From the IMG/VR virus record IMGVR_UViG_3300045454_000060, positions 1 to 64,000 of that record: a stretch of DNA of 64,000 nucleotides, one strand, 5' to 3'. The DNA comes from a virus. How positions within the stretch are numbered: the stretch's first letter is position 1; every line of letters begins with the position of its first letter. This document shows, piece after piece, positions 30,301 to 39,202 of the stretch. The notes under the pieces are model-generated. The model was not told the origin of the DNA, searched no databases, and was given only the letters and a program-made list of their open reading frames with translations. Made by a program: the position numbers and the translations under genes.

Positions 30301-31639
30301 CGACGCCCAGAAGGCCACCGCGGCCGGCCAGCAGATCCTGATGCTGGCGCGCCAGGTCGATGACATGACCAAGCATGTCGAGGCGGCGCGCAGTGCCTGG
30401 TCGGCGCTCGAGGAGGTGCAGCGCTCCGGCGCTCAGGCGCAGTTCCGCTTCGCCGAGTATTTCGCCCAGCTCCAGGACCCCGGCGCCTCCGAGGACAGCC
30501 GGCAGATCATTGCCATGCGGGCGCGCACCAGCATGGCGCTGCAGGAGTTGCAGCGCCTCGGCGTGGCCGAGAGCGTTCTGGCGGATCAGCGCCGCTCCAA
30601 CGAGGAGGCGATCACGCGCCTGACGGCCGAGTATGCCGCTCGGCAGGCGCTCGCGCATCGCGACAAGGAGCGCCAGATCCGGCAGGCGATGGCCGGCACG
30701 CTGGAGGAGCGCCGCGCGCTGGCGCTGCAGGAGCTGCAGTTCGAGGAGCAGCAGGGCCTCCGCCTGATCGAGCTCGCCAAGGTTCATGCTGATGAGCGCG
30801 CTGAGTTGGAGCGCAACCTGCAGAACTACATCGCGGCGCGCCGCGAGCAGGCGCTGCGGGAGACCGAGGGTCCGCTGGCGCGCTTCTTCCGGCAGACCGA
30901 GAGCTACGCACATCAGCTTGAGAACGTCTTCGTCAGCGCGTTCGATCGCATGGGCGATGCCCTGGCCGAGTTCGTCGCCACCGGGAAGCTCGACTTCAAC
31001 AGTCTCGCCAATGCGATCATCGCCGATCTGATTCGGATGCAGATTCGTGCTGCGGCTTCGGGCCTGTTCGGCATGCTCGGCAATCTGATCGGGCCGCTCT
31101 TTGGCGGCGGCCTGTCCGCGACCGGCTACACCGCCGGGATTCGCGGCGGCTTCGGAATGCTGGTTGGCGGCGTGCATGAGGGCGGCATTGCCGGGCGCGA
31201 GGCGACGTTCTGGCGCGAGGTGCCGGAGGCGTTGTTCGCGGGCGCTCAGCGCTTCCACACTGGCGGCTGGCTGCGCGACGACGAGGTGCCGGCCATCCTG
31301 CAGAGGGGCGAGGCGGTCTTCACGGCCGAACAGCTTGCCGCGATCGGCCGCCTGAACCACTCCTACGAGCTGGTCGAGGCCGCCGTCGTGCGCATCGCCA
31401 CGGCACTTGCCAGAATGCCCGAGGAGGCGGTGCCGAGCGTCGGCGTGGCCCCCGTGGCATCGGGTGGCCCCGGTGCGCGCGGTGGGGTGACGGTCAATCT
31501 GATCAACCAGTCCGGCCAGCAGCTCGAGGCTAATGCCGCTCCGCCGCGCTTCGATTTCGAGGGCATGGTGGTCGATGTGGTGATCCGCAACGCACAGCGT
31601 CCCGGGGCGCTGCGCGACACGCTGAAGGCGGTGGTCTGA
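27359..31639 (+). CDS. Tape measure protein
   Basis: 1426 residues, the typical size and place for a siphophage tape measure that sets tail length. N-terminus VGSLRVELELKDGSFTTRVI; tape-measure domain at about 85-260 (LLTLASQSPFGLTGLQDAFV and AAIAMQQMAGKGVISMEELR). Hydrophobic segments lie at about 335-460. Long charged coiled coils fill about 470-1150. A C-terminal Gly-rich segment ends in HTGGWLRDDEVPAILQRGEA, then VFTAEQL, the common phage tape-measure tail signature. No lysozyme or peptidase domain is visible. Confidence 0.93.
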   Translation: MSSVGSLRVELELKDGSFTTRVIRAGTTLKQLEAQVGGTVVAVRRLDTVMASLGERVRNVVLTLGLARAAVENLHSVFGAWAVNIIKINAELERSEVLLRGLSNAATEAGRAAEAARGVQDLLTLASQSPFGLTGLQDAFVKLRAAGIEPTRDALVSLVDAVAAAGGTEEQLKRAAIAMQQMAGKGVISMEELRQQLGEAVPRAVELMARSMNMSIGSLVDKVSRGQVEAKGALASLAAEFERTFGGAAIERMDTFDGKLAQLDVAWKRFALEFGRNAENGGFFQSVKDAIDELIDGLGSNQAAVFARELNETLEGLVEGFVSVTRTMIAWREEIAIAGRALLVFFAITRGYAALVGLLTALRAVTLAFAALPGRIAAATTALSAFRVAAAGAAAPAAVGAIAQMASSLTSLGGAALGAFNRMSMFGRLMFTFSSVGLVIGGLSLLAQALEWIGITADRSAEAIERLKMGANDDETVRRASERAAALARDIDKLTKAEKGYDELVKARAQSTFSAPGVGDLETSSLTIYGGVRRGLSTFEQSRDRITAELERLRRERAQLMADIEGANSAREDQRAEVIAQRRIAAVRRESRSVIAAYDQMFKEIQERRNQFEREDKTTDSDRILALNAEAMEKRAQFYRDMIAIAERALNEETEKQRQALERRDELEASHRGRSIERLNEYIADIRRRQEAANLEGNPAMLTGANQRQIDEAERRIAFMKARIEELRAEITRGNPELAKAQTLLAELAKMQGLPDRTKQSFIEVATELGEVEQAAKLARREMVLMRQIDSGLDRARADVERYTAALTDPTLPEAQRNFITFERQMIAVLRELGTVLDVESEKFKEAADRINEAVRLARTAANLSTVESYLSGADSARARAAERGPERAAIQRRLAEQARDRALEANLQAVLDGGVNKAKEILGAFHDYIAAIEADSSRALASAGARLESHLTRLQGRLADLADEVQGGAGEWAKLNAQLSDAQKATAAGQQILMLARQVDDMTKHVEAARSAWSALEEVQRSGAQAQFRFAEYFAQLQDPGASEDSRQIIAMRARTSMALQELQRLGVAESVLADQRRSNEEAITRLTAEYAARQALAHRDKERQIRQAMAGTLEERRALALQELQFEEQQGLRLIELAKVHADERAELERNLQNYIAARREQALRETEGPLARFFRQTESYAHQLENVFVSAFDRMGDALAEFVATGKLDFNSLANAIIADLIRMQIRAAASGLFGMLGNLIGPLFGGGLSATGYTAGIRGGFGMLVGGVHEGGIAGREATFWREVPEALFAGAQRFHTGGWLRDDEVPAILQRGEAVFTAEQLAAIGRLNHSYELVEAAVVRIATALARMPEEAVPSVGVAPVASGGPGARGGVTVNLINQSGQQLEANAAPPRFDFEGMVVDVVIRNAQRPGALRDTLKAVV

Positions 31640-32010
31640 TGCCCATTCCCGCGCTTGACGCCACGGGTTTCCTTGCGCGCGAGGACAGCCAGTTCTTCAA
31701 GGAGGCGCCGGCTGATCCTGCCATGCGCAAGGAGATCGAGGGCGGGTTCGCGATCACGCGCCCGCGCTACACGCGCGCCCCGCCGATCACCTTCACGACC
31801 GGCTGGACCGACATTTCCGATGCCGACAAGAAAAGACTCATGACCTTCTACGCCAATCAGCGTGGCGGATCGAACAGCTTTGACTATGTTCACCCCATCG
31901 ACGGTCACACCGTGCAGGTGCGCTTCGTCGGCAAGGTCGAGCCGGAATATGCGGGCTTTGGCGGCAATCATCGCTGGAACATCAAGAACGTCACTCTGGA
32001 GATCGTCTGA
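31639..32010 (+). CDS. Minor tail protein (lambda gpM-like)
   Basis: 123 residues, beta-rich (RPRYTRAPPITFTTGWTDIS, then FDYVHPIDGHTVQVRFVGKV and NHRWNIKNVTLEIV). The start overlaps the tape-measure stop (TGATG). The place directly after the tape measure and before L- and K-like genes is that of lambda M, which joins the tip complex to the tube. Confidence 0.75.
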   Translation: MPIPALDATGFLAREDSQFFKEAPADPAMRKEIEGGFAITRPRYTRAPPITFTTGWTDISDADKKRLMTFYANQRGGSNSFDYVHPIDGHTVQVRFVGKVEPEYAGFGGNHRWNIKNVTLEIV

Positions 32011-32012
32011 CC

Positions 32013-32639
32013 GTGCCAACCCATATTTCCATCGGCACCGCCATCGACAAGTCGCGTCTCGCTTCCAACGTCACCTATATCGACTTGCTTGAGGTCGATA
32101 TCATGAATCGCACCAATTGGACGGTGATCGACACGCTGCGGTTCGCGCATAACAGCGAGAATTACGTGTTCCGCGGGCAGACCTATGTGCGCGCATCCTT
32201 CACGTTCGACATTTCCCGCGGGAAGGGCGAGTTGCCCCAGATCACCATCGAAGTGGTGGACGTGGCCCAGGTGCTGCAGGCCATGCTGCAGGAGCATCAG
32301 GGCGGGACGGATTTTCCCATGCGTCTGCTGATGGTCGCCAGCACCAACACTGCTGCGCCTGAGCTCGAGGAGCGCTTCACGATCCTCTCTGCGCGAGCAA
32401 GCTCCGATCATCACATCGTCTCGCTTGAGCTTGGCGCGGAAAACCCGCTGCTGCTGCGCTTTCCGACCCGCCTGACGTCGCGCCGGCGCTGCACGTTCAG
32501 CTATCGCGACGCGGATTGCGGCTACACCGGCCCCATGCCGAGCTGCGACTATTCGCGCGACGGGCCGAACGGCTGCAAGGCGCACAACAACATCGCCAAT
32601 TTCGGCGGCTTCAGCGGGATTCGTCGCGTCGGCGCATGA
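32013..32639 (+). CDS. Tail tip protein (lambda gpL-like)
   Basis: 208 residues from GTG 32013. After a beta-rich N-terminal domain, the C-terminal region RRRCTFSYRDADCGYTGPMP, then SCDYSRDGPNGCKAHNNIAN, has four Cys spaced as in lambda gpL-type proteins, which bind an iron-sulfur cluster. It ends with the conserved NFGGFSGI. It lies between the M-like and NlpC/P60 genes as expected and overlaps the next start (ATGA). Confidence 0.85.
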   Translation: MPTHISIGTAIDKSRLASNVTYIDLLEVDIMNRTNWTVIDTLRFAHNSENYVFRGQTYVRASFTFDISRGKGELPQITIEVVDVAQVLQAMLQEHQGGTDFPMRLLMVASTNTAAPELEERFTILSARASSDHHIVSLELGAENPLLLRFPTRLTSRRRCTFSYRDADCGYTGPMPSCDYSRDGPNGCKAHNNIANFGGFSGIRRVGA

Positions 32640-33034
32640 CGGATCTCGCCCCCCGCTTCTGGGCGGATCTGATCGGTCTGCCGTTCCGGCCACTGGCGCG
32701 TGGTCCGGAGGCCTATGATTGCTGGGGGGTTTTCTTGGAGATCTTCCGCCGTCGTGGTATAGTCATTCCTGACTGGACTTACCCCGATGACGAGGGGGCG
32801 CATGCGGATGCGTTGCTGGCCGGGCTCGCGCGCGGCGGCTGGCGCGAAACCGAGGTCAGCCCCGGTGTCGGGCTGCTGTTCCGCTCCCGGCAGAGCCTGC
32901 TGCCGCAGCATGTCGGGGTGGCGATCGACGGTGATCGCTTTGTTCACGCAACGGTTGATCGCGGGCAGGTCTGCATTGAGCGGCTGTCGCGCGGTTTCCG
33001 CCCATTCCTGCTGAAAGCCTACGAGCCGATCTGA
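32636..33034 (+). CDS. NlpC/P60 peptidase of the tail tip (gpK-like)
   Basis: 132 residues. The catalytic Cys is in EAYDCWG (Cys 29) and the His in LPQHVGVAI (about 92), followed by an acidic or polar third residue in HATVDRG. It is an NlpC/P60-type cysteine peptidase as in lambda gpK and gene-transfer-agent tail tips, used to cut peptidoglycan peptides during DNA entry. It overlaps L-like and J-like genes at both ends. Confidence 0.88.
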   Translation: MTDLAPRFWADLIGLPFRPLARGPEAYDCWGVFLEIFRRRGIVIPDWTYPDDEGAHADALLAGLARGGWRETEVSPGVGLLFRSRQSLLPQHVGVAIDGDRFVHATVDRGQVCIERLSRGFRPFLLKAYEPI

Positions 33035-36000
33035 TGCCGTTTGACGGTGTGCCGAGCGATCCGATTCCGCCGCGCCAGCTTGGTGCGGTGCGCGCGATCG
33101 TGTTCTACAACCCGCTCGATCCGAAGGATCGCACGATCGCGGATCTCGATTGGGCGCCGAACAAGACGGTTGCCGAGTATCTTGCGGGTCTGCCCGAAGG
33201 CGTGGAGTGGGCGGTCGCGGCGGCCGGCAGAATGCTGCCGCGTGAGCAGTGGGCAAGCACCACGCTGCTCGAGGACGACGTGATCATCCTGAGCGTCCTC
33301 CCCCAGAAGGGGTTCGGTCGTATGTTCGGGATGGTGCTGATGCTGGCACTTGCGGTGGCCGCACCGTATATTGCAGGTGCGATCCTCGGCCCGACCGGCA
33401 CGCTGTTCGGTCTGAGCGCGGCGGCATCCAAGGCACTGCTCTCCAGCATTATCACCATCGGCGGTTCGATGTTGATCTCGGCGCTGTTGCCTGCGCCGAA
33501 GCCTGATTTGCCGGATCGCAGAACCTCGGATTCCAGCTCGAGTCCGAGCTACGGCATCGACGGGCCGAAATCGACGGCGCGCGAGGATGCGCCCGTTCCG
33601 GCCGTCTATGGGACATTTCGCGTAGGCGGCAATCGCATCAACTACTACGCCGAGAACACCGACAACGGCAAGGCGCAGGATCTGTTCATGCAGTTTGCCG
33701 TGTCGGAGGGGCCGATCGACGCCATCTCCGACATCCAGATCAACAACCAGCCGATCAGCAATTTCAAGGGCGTCGAGACCGCTGTCCGCATGGGCGAGCG
33801 GGGCCAGCAGCCGCTCGCCTGGTTCAACGACACCATCACACCCTATTTCGACGGCCGCACCGTCACGACATCCGACATCCTCTACACCACCATTGAGAGC
33901 GTGGACCGGATTCGTCTCGACTTCAATTTCCCCAACGGGCTCTACGAGATCGTCAAGGAGACCGGTGACCGCCGGTCTCGCACGGTCGGGATCGAGGCTT
34001 ACGCCGAGCCGCTCGGCGGCGGCGGGCTGATCCCCTTCCGGGGCGAGAAGTGGGAGGCAGCGCAGATCAGCGGCACCGGGCTGGTGGTCATCCCGAGCAC
34101 CAGCACGGCGCGGGTCGGGCAGCGCATTCGCGTCACGGTGACCGTCAATGGCAGTGCCGGGGCAGCGCCGACGACCCCCTACAGCGTGCGCACTCAGGTC
34201 TGGTCGAACGGCACCAAGACCGGCGCGCCGCTGTTCGACAAGACCGAGTCCGGCGCGATCGTCAATCTCTACCGCAGTGACGGCAATTGGGCCGCCGGCA
34301 CGATCACGCACTCCTACGAGATTGACTCGAACAGCAGCACGGCGATCACCTGGTCGGCCCAGATCGACGGCGGCACCGCGTTCGTGCAGGTGCTGCAGAT
34401 CAACGCCGGCACCGCGGTCACGTTCAGCGATCGCAACTCGGTTCGCTTCTCCCTCAGCAGTCCGCCGCTGGCGCGCGGCCGGTATGTGGTCAGGGTCAAG
34501 CGCACCACACCGCAGGCCGTGTCCGACTACATCTCGGATCAGCTCGTGCTGTCCGAGATCAACGAGATCACCGCCGATGCGGTGAACTACAACCGCACCG
34601 CGTATTACGCGGTCAAGGTGCGCCTGACCGAGCAGCTCAGCGGCGAGCCCAATGTCAGCGCTCTGGTGCGCGGGCGCAAGGTCTGGCGCTACGACCGCAA
34701 CGGCAATCGCTCCGACTTCTCCTGGTCCGACAACCCGGCCGACATCGCGCTCGACATCCTGCTGTCCGAGGACTGGCGCCGCCCGCTGCTGCCGAGCCGC
34801 ATCGATTTCCCGGCGTTCCATCGCTGGCGGCAGTTCTGCGAGAGCAACAGCCTCAAGTTCAACGGCACCTTCGACTTCCTGACCAATGTCTGGGATGCGC
34901 TCACCACCGTGATGCGCGTCGGTCGCGCCTCCCCGGTGATTGCCGGGTTGAAGTGGTCGGTGGTGATCGAGGGGCCCGACGCGCCGGTGATGCTGTTCGG
35001 CGCGCAGAACATGCTCGCCGGCAGTTTCGAGGTGTTCTGGCAGGGTCGCGCCGATCGCGCCAACTCGATCGAGGGGCAGTTCTACGACGAGACCGACGGC
35101 TATCGCCGCAAGAGCGTCTACGCGATCGACGAGGCCGCGCTGGCTCGGGGTGAGCCGCTGCGTCAGGTGAGCGTCAATCTGCTCGGCGTGACCAGGGCTC
35201 AGCAGGCCAAGGCCGAGGTCGATCTGCAGCTTAGGCTGAACCAGCTTGTCGTGCAGGGCTGCAAGTTCCAGGCGCATGTGGATGCAATCGGCTCCGTGGT
35301 CGGGGACCTGATCTACGTTCAGCACGACATGCCCAAATGGGGCTGGGCGGATCGCCTGGCGGGTGTCACCGGCAGCGGGATCGGCGCCACGCTCGCGCTG
35401 CACAACCCGCTGTCGAGCCAGGATGGCGGGGTCGAGGGCGATCCCATGCCGGACGGCGACTGGCGCGTGCTGGTGCTGAAGCCTGCGGTGGAGCGGCTGA
35501 CGCGCACGATCACGGCCGCATCCGGGGTGATGATCTCCGTCGCTCTGGTGGACAGTGCGACGCGCATCACCCGCGTCATGATCAACGGCCAGGACTACCA
35601 GGTGACGGATCGGGTCGATACCAGCGTGACGACCTTCACGCTGGATCGCGACCCCGGCAGTGTCGTCGGGCTGACGGCCGGGCTGTGGCAGACCGACATG
35701 ATGATCGAGGGCACGATCGCCCGTCCGAATGTCGGCGCCAGCAGCGTGACCCTGACCGGCTGGTCGCACAGCGTGATGCCCGCGGCTGGTGATCATGTGC
35801 TGATCGGCCGTGTCGGCAAGTTCAAGAAGATCTTCCGGGTCATGAAGATGACCCGCGATCACGAGAAGGTCTGCACGCTCGAGTGCGAGGAGTATGTCGA
35901 GGCGGTCTACAACCCTTCTGGCGAAAGCCCGGTGGTCGAGACCGAGCTGCAGATCTTCCCGTTGCATGTCGTCAATCTGCGCACCGAGCAGTTCACGCGG

Positions 36001-37425
36001 AGCGTTCAGGGGGGCGGCGTTCTCTACTTCGCGCGTGCGATCTGGACCCGTCCGCTGAACGACATCCGGGGTCATGCCGGCGCGCATGTCTGGGTGGCGC
36101 GCGGTGATGGCGATTTCGAGTTCCACGAGAGCGTCGGCGAGGGGCGGCGCGAGAGCGTGGTCGAGACCGCGGTTGGCGAGGTTGTCCGTTTCCGTGTGAT
36201 CGCCTTCGATCGCAACGGCTTCATGGCACCGACGATCTCGGCGCCGACGGCGGCGATCACGATCGGCGCGCGTGTGCGTGCTCCCCTGAAGCCGGTCGGC
36301 CTGACTGCCACCGGCGGGGTGCGGCTGATCGGGCTGCGCTGGGATCGCCCCGCCGATCCGGACGTGAAGCTGTTCGAGGTGTTCGAGAACACCTCGAACA
36401 ACGTCAATACGGCCTACAAGATCGTCGAGACGGCCTCGAACGCCTACACTGTCGCCGGGCTGATGCCGAATGTGCAGCGCTGGTATTGGGTGCGCTCGGT
36501 GTCCTATGCCGGGGAGTTCTCCGGGTTCGAGGGCCCGGTGAACGCCACAACCAGTCTGCTGGTCGCCGACGACATCCAGAACGGCATTCTCGAGACGGCC
36601 AAGTTCGCCTCCTCGATCCGCCCCGTTGCCACGCCGGCGACGCAGGCCGAGCTGGTGGCCGCGAAGTCGAACCAGCAACTGGTGTTCCCCCAGACGGCGC
36701 TGACCGATCCCGTCACGCTGCAGGCGCTGCAGGCGCAGCGGCTCTACAGGTGGGACGGGTCGGCGTGGCGCGCCGTGGTGTCGGCGAACGATCTCGAGGG
36801 CCAGATCGGGTCGGGCGGCATTGCCGATGGCGCGATCGTTGCCGGCAAGATCGCCGCGGGTGCGGTGAGTGCCAACGAGATCGCCGGCTCGGCCGTCAGA
36901 GCCGTGCATCTGGCGTCCGAGACGATCATCACGCAGACGATCCAGATCGGCAATGCGGTGATCGGCGCGGCAAACATTCAGGATGGGTCGATCGGCACGG
37001 CGAAGATCGGCGACGCCGTGATCACGACCGCCAAGATCGGCGATCTGCAGGTTGACACGATCAAGATCAGGAACGGCGCCGTCACGGAGTCGGCCAGCGT
37101 TTCCGGCAGCACCACACACCCAACGCAGACAATAAACCTATCTTTCTATTCCGACGGCACGTCTCCGATTCTTGTTTTGGCGCAACAGTATCACTCGGGG
37201 GCGTGGGAAAACACCAGTGATAATTCAAGTTATTTTCCGTCTGGCGGTTCGGTTTCCAGGGGAGGGGTTGCTGTGGGAAATGTTGGCGATGGGGGTGGCG
37301 CCATTGTCGCTCGCGACATCGCCCCCATTGGTTGGCACACTTACTCGATGCGAGGCGGGCATCAGGGCACCACGTCTCACAGCGGTATGAGTGGCACAAT
37401 GGCTCTGATTACGCTCAAGAGGTGA
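33034..37425 (+). CDS. Host-specificity tip protein (lambda gpJ-like)
   Basis: 1463 residues. Near the N-terminus are two hydrophobic segments (about 95-155, GMVLMLALAVAAPYIAGAIL and SSIITIGGSMLISALL), as in J/I-like proteins. PVPAVYGTFRVGGNRINYYA follows, then the phage-tail hub region (about 240-1000). A fibronectin III-like domain follows at about 1085-1180 (PLKPVGLTATGGVRLIGLRW). The region after about 1195 holds repeated IADGAIVAGKIAAGAVSA-type units, typical of J C-termini. The last 90 residues are encoded by more AT-rich DNA and form the likely receptor-binding tip. Confidence 0.9.
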   Translation: MPFDGVPSDPIPPRQLGAVRAIVFYNPLDPKDRTIADLDWAPNKTVAEYLAGLPEGVEWAVAAAGRMLPREQWASTTLLEDDVIILSVLPQKGFGRMFGMVLMLALAVAAPYIAGAILGPTGTLFGLSAAASKALLSSIITIGGSMLISALLPAPKPDLPDRRTSDSSSSPSYGIDGPKSTAREDAPVPAVYGTFRVGGNRINYYAENTDNGKAQDLFMQFAVSEGPIDAISDIQINNQPISNFKGVETAVRMGERGQQPLAWFNDTITPYFDGRTVTTSDILYTTIESVDRIRLDFNFPNGLYEIVKETGDRRSRTVGIEAYAEPLGGGGLIPFRGEKWEAAQISGTGLVVIPSTSTARVGQRIRVTVTVNGSAGAAPTTPYSVRTQVWSNGTKTGAPLFDKTESGAIVNLYRSDGNWAAGTITHSYEIDSNSSTAITWSAQIDGGTAFVQVLQINAGTAVTFSDRNSVRFSLSSPPLARGRYVVRVKRTTPQAVSDYISDQLVLSEINEITADAVNYNRTAYYAVKVRLTEQLSGEPNVSALVRGRKVWRYDRNGNRSDFSWSDNPADIALDILLSEDWRRPLLPSRIDFPAFHRWRQFCESNSLKFNGTFDFLTNVWDALTTVMRVGRASPVIAGLKWSVVIEGPDAPVMLFGAQNMLAGSFEVFWQGRADRANSIEGQFYDETDGYRRKSVYAIDEAALARGEPLRQVSVNLLGVTRAQQAKAEVDLQLRLNQLVVQGCKFQAHVDAIGSVVGDLIYVQHDMPKWGWADRLAGVTGSGIGATLALHNPLSSQDGGVEGDPMPDGDWRVLVLKPAVERLTRTITAASGVMISVALVDSATRITRVMINGQDYQVTDRVDTSVTTFTLDRDPGSVVGLTAGLWQTDMMIEGTIARPNVGASSVTLTGWSHSVMPAAGDHVLIGRVGKFKKIFRVMKMTRDHEKVCTLECEEYVEAVYNPSGESPVVETELQIFPLHVVNLRTEQFTRSVQGGGVLYFARAIWTRPLNDIRGHAGAHVWVARGDGDFEFHESVGEGRRESVVETAVGEVVRFRVIAFDRNGFMAPTISAPTAAITIGARVRAPLKPVGLTATGGVRLIGLRWDRPADPDVKLFEVFENTSNNVNTAYKIVETASNAYTVAGLMPNVQRWYWVRSVSYAGEFSGFEGPVNATTSLLVADDIQNGILETAKFASSIRPVATPATQAELVAAKSNQQLVFPQTALTDPVTLQALQAQRLYRWDGSAWRAVVSANDLEGQIGSGGIADGAIVAGKIAAGAVSANEIAGSAVRAVHLASETIITQTIQIGNAVIGAANIQDGSIGTAKIGDAVITTAKIGDLQVDTIKIRNGAVTESASVSGSTTHPTQTINLSFYSDGTSPILVLAQQYHSGAWENTSDNSSYFPSGGSVSRGGVAVGNVGDGGGAIVARDIAPIGWHTYSMRGGHQGTTSHSGMSGTMALITLKR

Positions 37426-37427
37426 TC

Positions 37428-37853
37428 ATGCCTGGATTCGTGGTCTACGACGCCGATGGGCGCATCCTGCAGACGGGTCGAATCCCGTCCACCTGGGACT
37501 GGAACGCCTGGGCCACGCACCAGCTTGCCGGCTCCGGCAACGCCGTCGCTCCCGTCGTGAACCCGGAGAATCTCTCGCCCGAGACGCATTATGTTTCTTC
37601 CGGCGAGCCGCAGCTCCGCCCTCAGCTTGCGTCGAGCTGGTCCAAGCTGACCGTGATCGCGAACGGCACGGACGAGGCGGTGCTGTCCGGACTGCCGGGC
37701 AATGCGGAGGTGCGCATTGACGGCGGCGCCTGGACCGCGGTGCTGAACGGCACTCTGGTGTTCGCGTCCGACATGCCGTCGTCCTACCGTGTCGAGTTCC
37801 GTGCCTGGCCGTATCGCGACGAGACCTGGACCCTGCAGGCGATCGCCCCATGA
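37428..37853 (+). CDS. Hypothetical tail-fibre-associated protein, 141 aa
   Basis: 141 residues from ATG 37428, following the J-like gene by 2 bp. It opens FVVYDADGRILQTGRIPSTW, a pattern seen in small proteins next to fibre genes, and ends SSYRVEFRAWPYRDETWTLQ. The stop overlaps the next start (ATGA). A fibre subunit or fibre chaperone role is plausible; nothing decisive. Confidence 0.6.
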   Translation: MPGFVVYDADGRILQTGRIPSTWDWNAWATHQLAGSGNAVAPVVNPENLSPETHYVSSGEPQLRPQLASSWSKLTVIANGTDEAVLSGLPGNAEVRIDGGAWTAVLNGTLVFASDMPSSYRVEFRAWPYRDETWTLQAIAP

Positions 37854-38257
37854 CCCGAGTGCTGGCGACCAAGACTCTCGCGCCCCTGAAGGCCGCGGCG
37901 ATCCGCAAGATCGACATCGAGGCCGAGCAGGTGCGCCTGCGCGTGTTGACCCCAGGCGCAGGACAAGCTTTGGTTTACGAGGCAAAGCGTCGCGAGGCGA
38001 GCGAGTTCAAGCACGCTCACGACACCGGCCAGAATCCCAATGTCGCGCAGTATCCGCTGGTGCAGGCCGAGATCGGCATCACCGCTCCGACCGCGATCGA
38101 GGTTGCTCAGACCATTCTCGCTCTTGCCCAGCAATGGTCGAGCTTTGCCGGGCTGATCGAGGCTGCGCGGCTGGGCGCCAAGCGCGCGGTCGAGCTTGCC
38201 ACCACGCCGGCTGCGATCGAGACCGCCAGCACTGTGAGCTGGCCCCAATTGCCGTGA
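37850..38257 (+). CDS. Hypothetical fibre-chaperone-like protein, 135 aa
   Basis: 135 residues. A helical protein with YEAKRREASEFKHAHD, then QYPLVQAEIGIT and repeated Ala-rich helices. DUF4376-like fibre assembly proteins have a similar layout (K-R-EA--F----YP-L-AE-G-T). Coupled to the previous gene. It closes the tail module; the next gene has its own operator. Confidence 0.6.
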   Translation: MTRVLATKTLAPLKAAAIRKIDIEAEQVRLRVLTPGAGQALVYEAKRREASEFKHAHDTGQNPNVAQYPLVQAEIGITAPTAIEVAQTILALAQQWSSFAGLIEAARLGAKRAVELATTPAAIETASTVSWPQLP

Positions 38258-38262
38258 TCTGC

Positions 38263-38280
38263 TATGCTAGTCAGCGCTGA
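38263..38280 (+). promoter_or_regulatory. Promoter with downstream dyad operator (lysis genes)
   Basis: TATGCT (38263-38268), 2 bp, then the perfect dyad TCAGCGCTGA (38271-38280). The dyad would cover the transcript start of the lysis cassette. Confidence 0.6.
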
Positions 38281-38298
38281 CGAATTAAGGGCGATGCG

Positions 38299-38691
38299 AT
38301 GACTCTCATGAGCGATTCCTTCAGGGAGCCGACGACCATAGTCGGTCGAACCAGCAGCTCAACCGAGCACCAGCTCGGCGAGATCGTTGGCACGCTGCGC
38401 ATGACCGTCACGGCCGTCGAGAATCTGCGCGTGACGGTCGAGCGCCTCGCCAACACGGCGGTTCTCAAGGTGGATCTCGACGGCCATCGCGCGATGATTC
38501 GCGACGAGATCGCCACCCGTTTGCAGGCGAGTTCCGAGCGCGAGACGCGCCTCCTGAAGCAGCTCGAGGAGCTGCAGGCCAAGGTCGGCTCCGTGCAGCG
38601 ATGGATGTGGATGCTGATGGGCGGCGGCACGACGCTGATGCTGCTCTCGCGGCTGGTGTCCATCCCCGTGAAACTCACGATCGGCGGTTGA
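38299..38691 (+). CDS. Single-span membrane protein of the lysis cassette
   Basis: 130 residues. Residues about 25-105 form a coiled coil (VENLRVTVERLANTAVLKVD, RETRLLKQLEELQAKVGSV). One membrane segment follows (WMWMLMGGGTTLMLLSRLVS, about 103-122). The layout, soluble coiled coil then a C-terminal anchor, resembles hemolysin XhlA or pinholin-partner proteins. It is immediately upstream of the holin gene under a shared promoter. Confidence 0.65.
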   Translation: MTLMSDSFREPTTIVGRTSSSTEHQLGEIVGTLRMTVTAVENLRVTVERLANTAVLKVDLDGHRAMIRDEIATRLQASSERETRLLKQLEELQAKVGSVQRWMWMLMGGGTTLMLLSRLVSIPVKLTIGG

Positions 38692-38692
38692 T

Positions 38693-39196
38693 ATGATCCC
38701 AGGCATCGAAACCCTGCTCGGCGGCGCGCTTGGCGGACTGTTCCGGCTCGGCCAGGCGTTTCTCGAGACGCGCGAGAAGCAGCGCGACCGCGACCACGAG
38801 TTCCGCATGATGGAGCTGCAGGGTCGGCAGGCGGTGGCGGCCGCCGAGGCCCGGCTGCGCGAGGTCGCAATCGACGGGCAGTTCAAGCTGGAAGCGACCG
38901 ATGTCCAGGCGATCATGGAAGCGACCAAGGCGCAGGCGCTCGAGGCCTCCACCGCCGGCGGCTGGGCGGCGTTCCTCTCCGCCACCGTGCGCCCCGTTCT
39001 CACCTATCTCCTGGCGCTGCTCTATATCGGCCACAAGATCGCTCTGATCGGCGCCGCGCTGATGGTGTCCGGCGACCCGCTGCCTTCGGTGGTTCTCGCC
39101 TTCACCGAGGCCGATCATGCGATCCTGTCCTCGATCCTGTCCTTCTGGTTCGTCGATCGTTCGCTCCGCAAGGGGCGCAGTCCGATCACCAGCTAG
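38693..39196 (+). CDS. Holin of the 3TM type
   Basis: 167 residues. The N-terminal 30 (LLGGALGGLFRLGQAFLETR) and the helical charged stretch (KQRDRDHEFRMMELQGRQAV) are followed by hydrophobic segments near 103-122 (VRPVLTYLLALLYIGHKIAL) and 123-160. This is the plan of the Holin_3TM family found in phages and gene-transfer agents. It lies 1 bp after the coiled-coil membrane protein and 6 bp before the endolysin gene. It forms the pore that releases or activates the endolysin. Confidence 0.78.
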   Translation: MIPGIETLLGGALGGLFRLGQAFLETREKQRDRDHEFRMMELQGRQAVAAAEARLREVAIDGQFKLEATDVQAIMEATKAQALEASTAGGWAAFLSATVRPVLTYLLALLYIGHKIALIGAALMVSGDPLPSVVLAFTEADHAILSSILSFWFVDRSLRKGRSPITS

Positions 39197-39202
39197 ACGA
39201 TC

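Noticed and set aside
33019-37119. 1366-codon open frame on the minus strand
   Set aside because: Antisense to the gpJ-like gene; no start signal and composition typical of GC-driven shadow frames.
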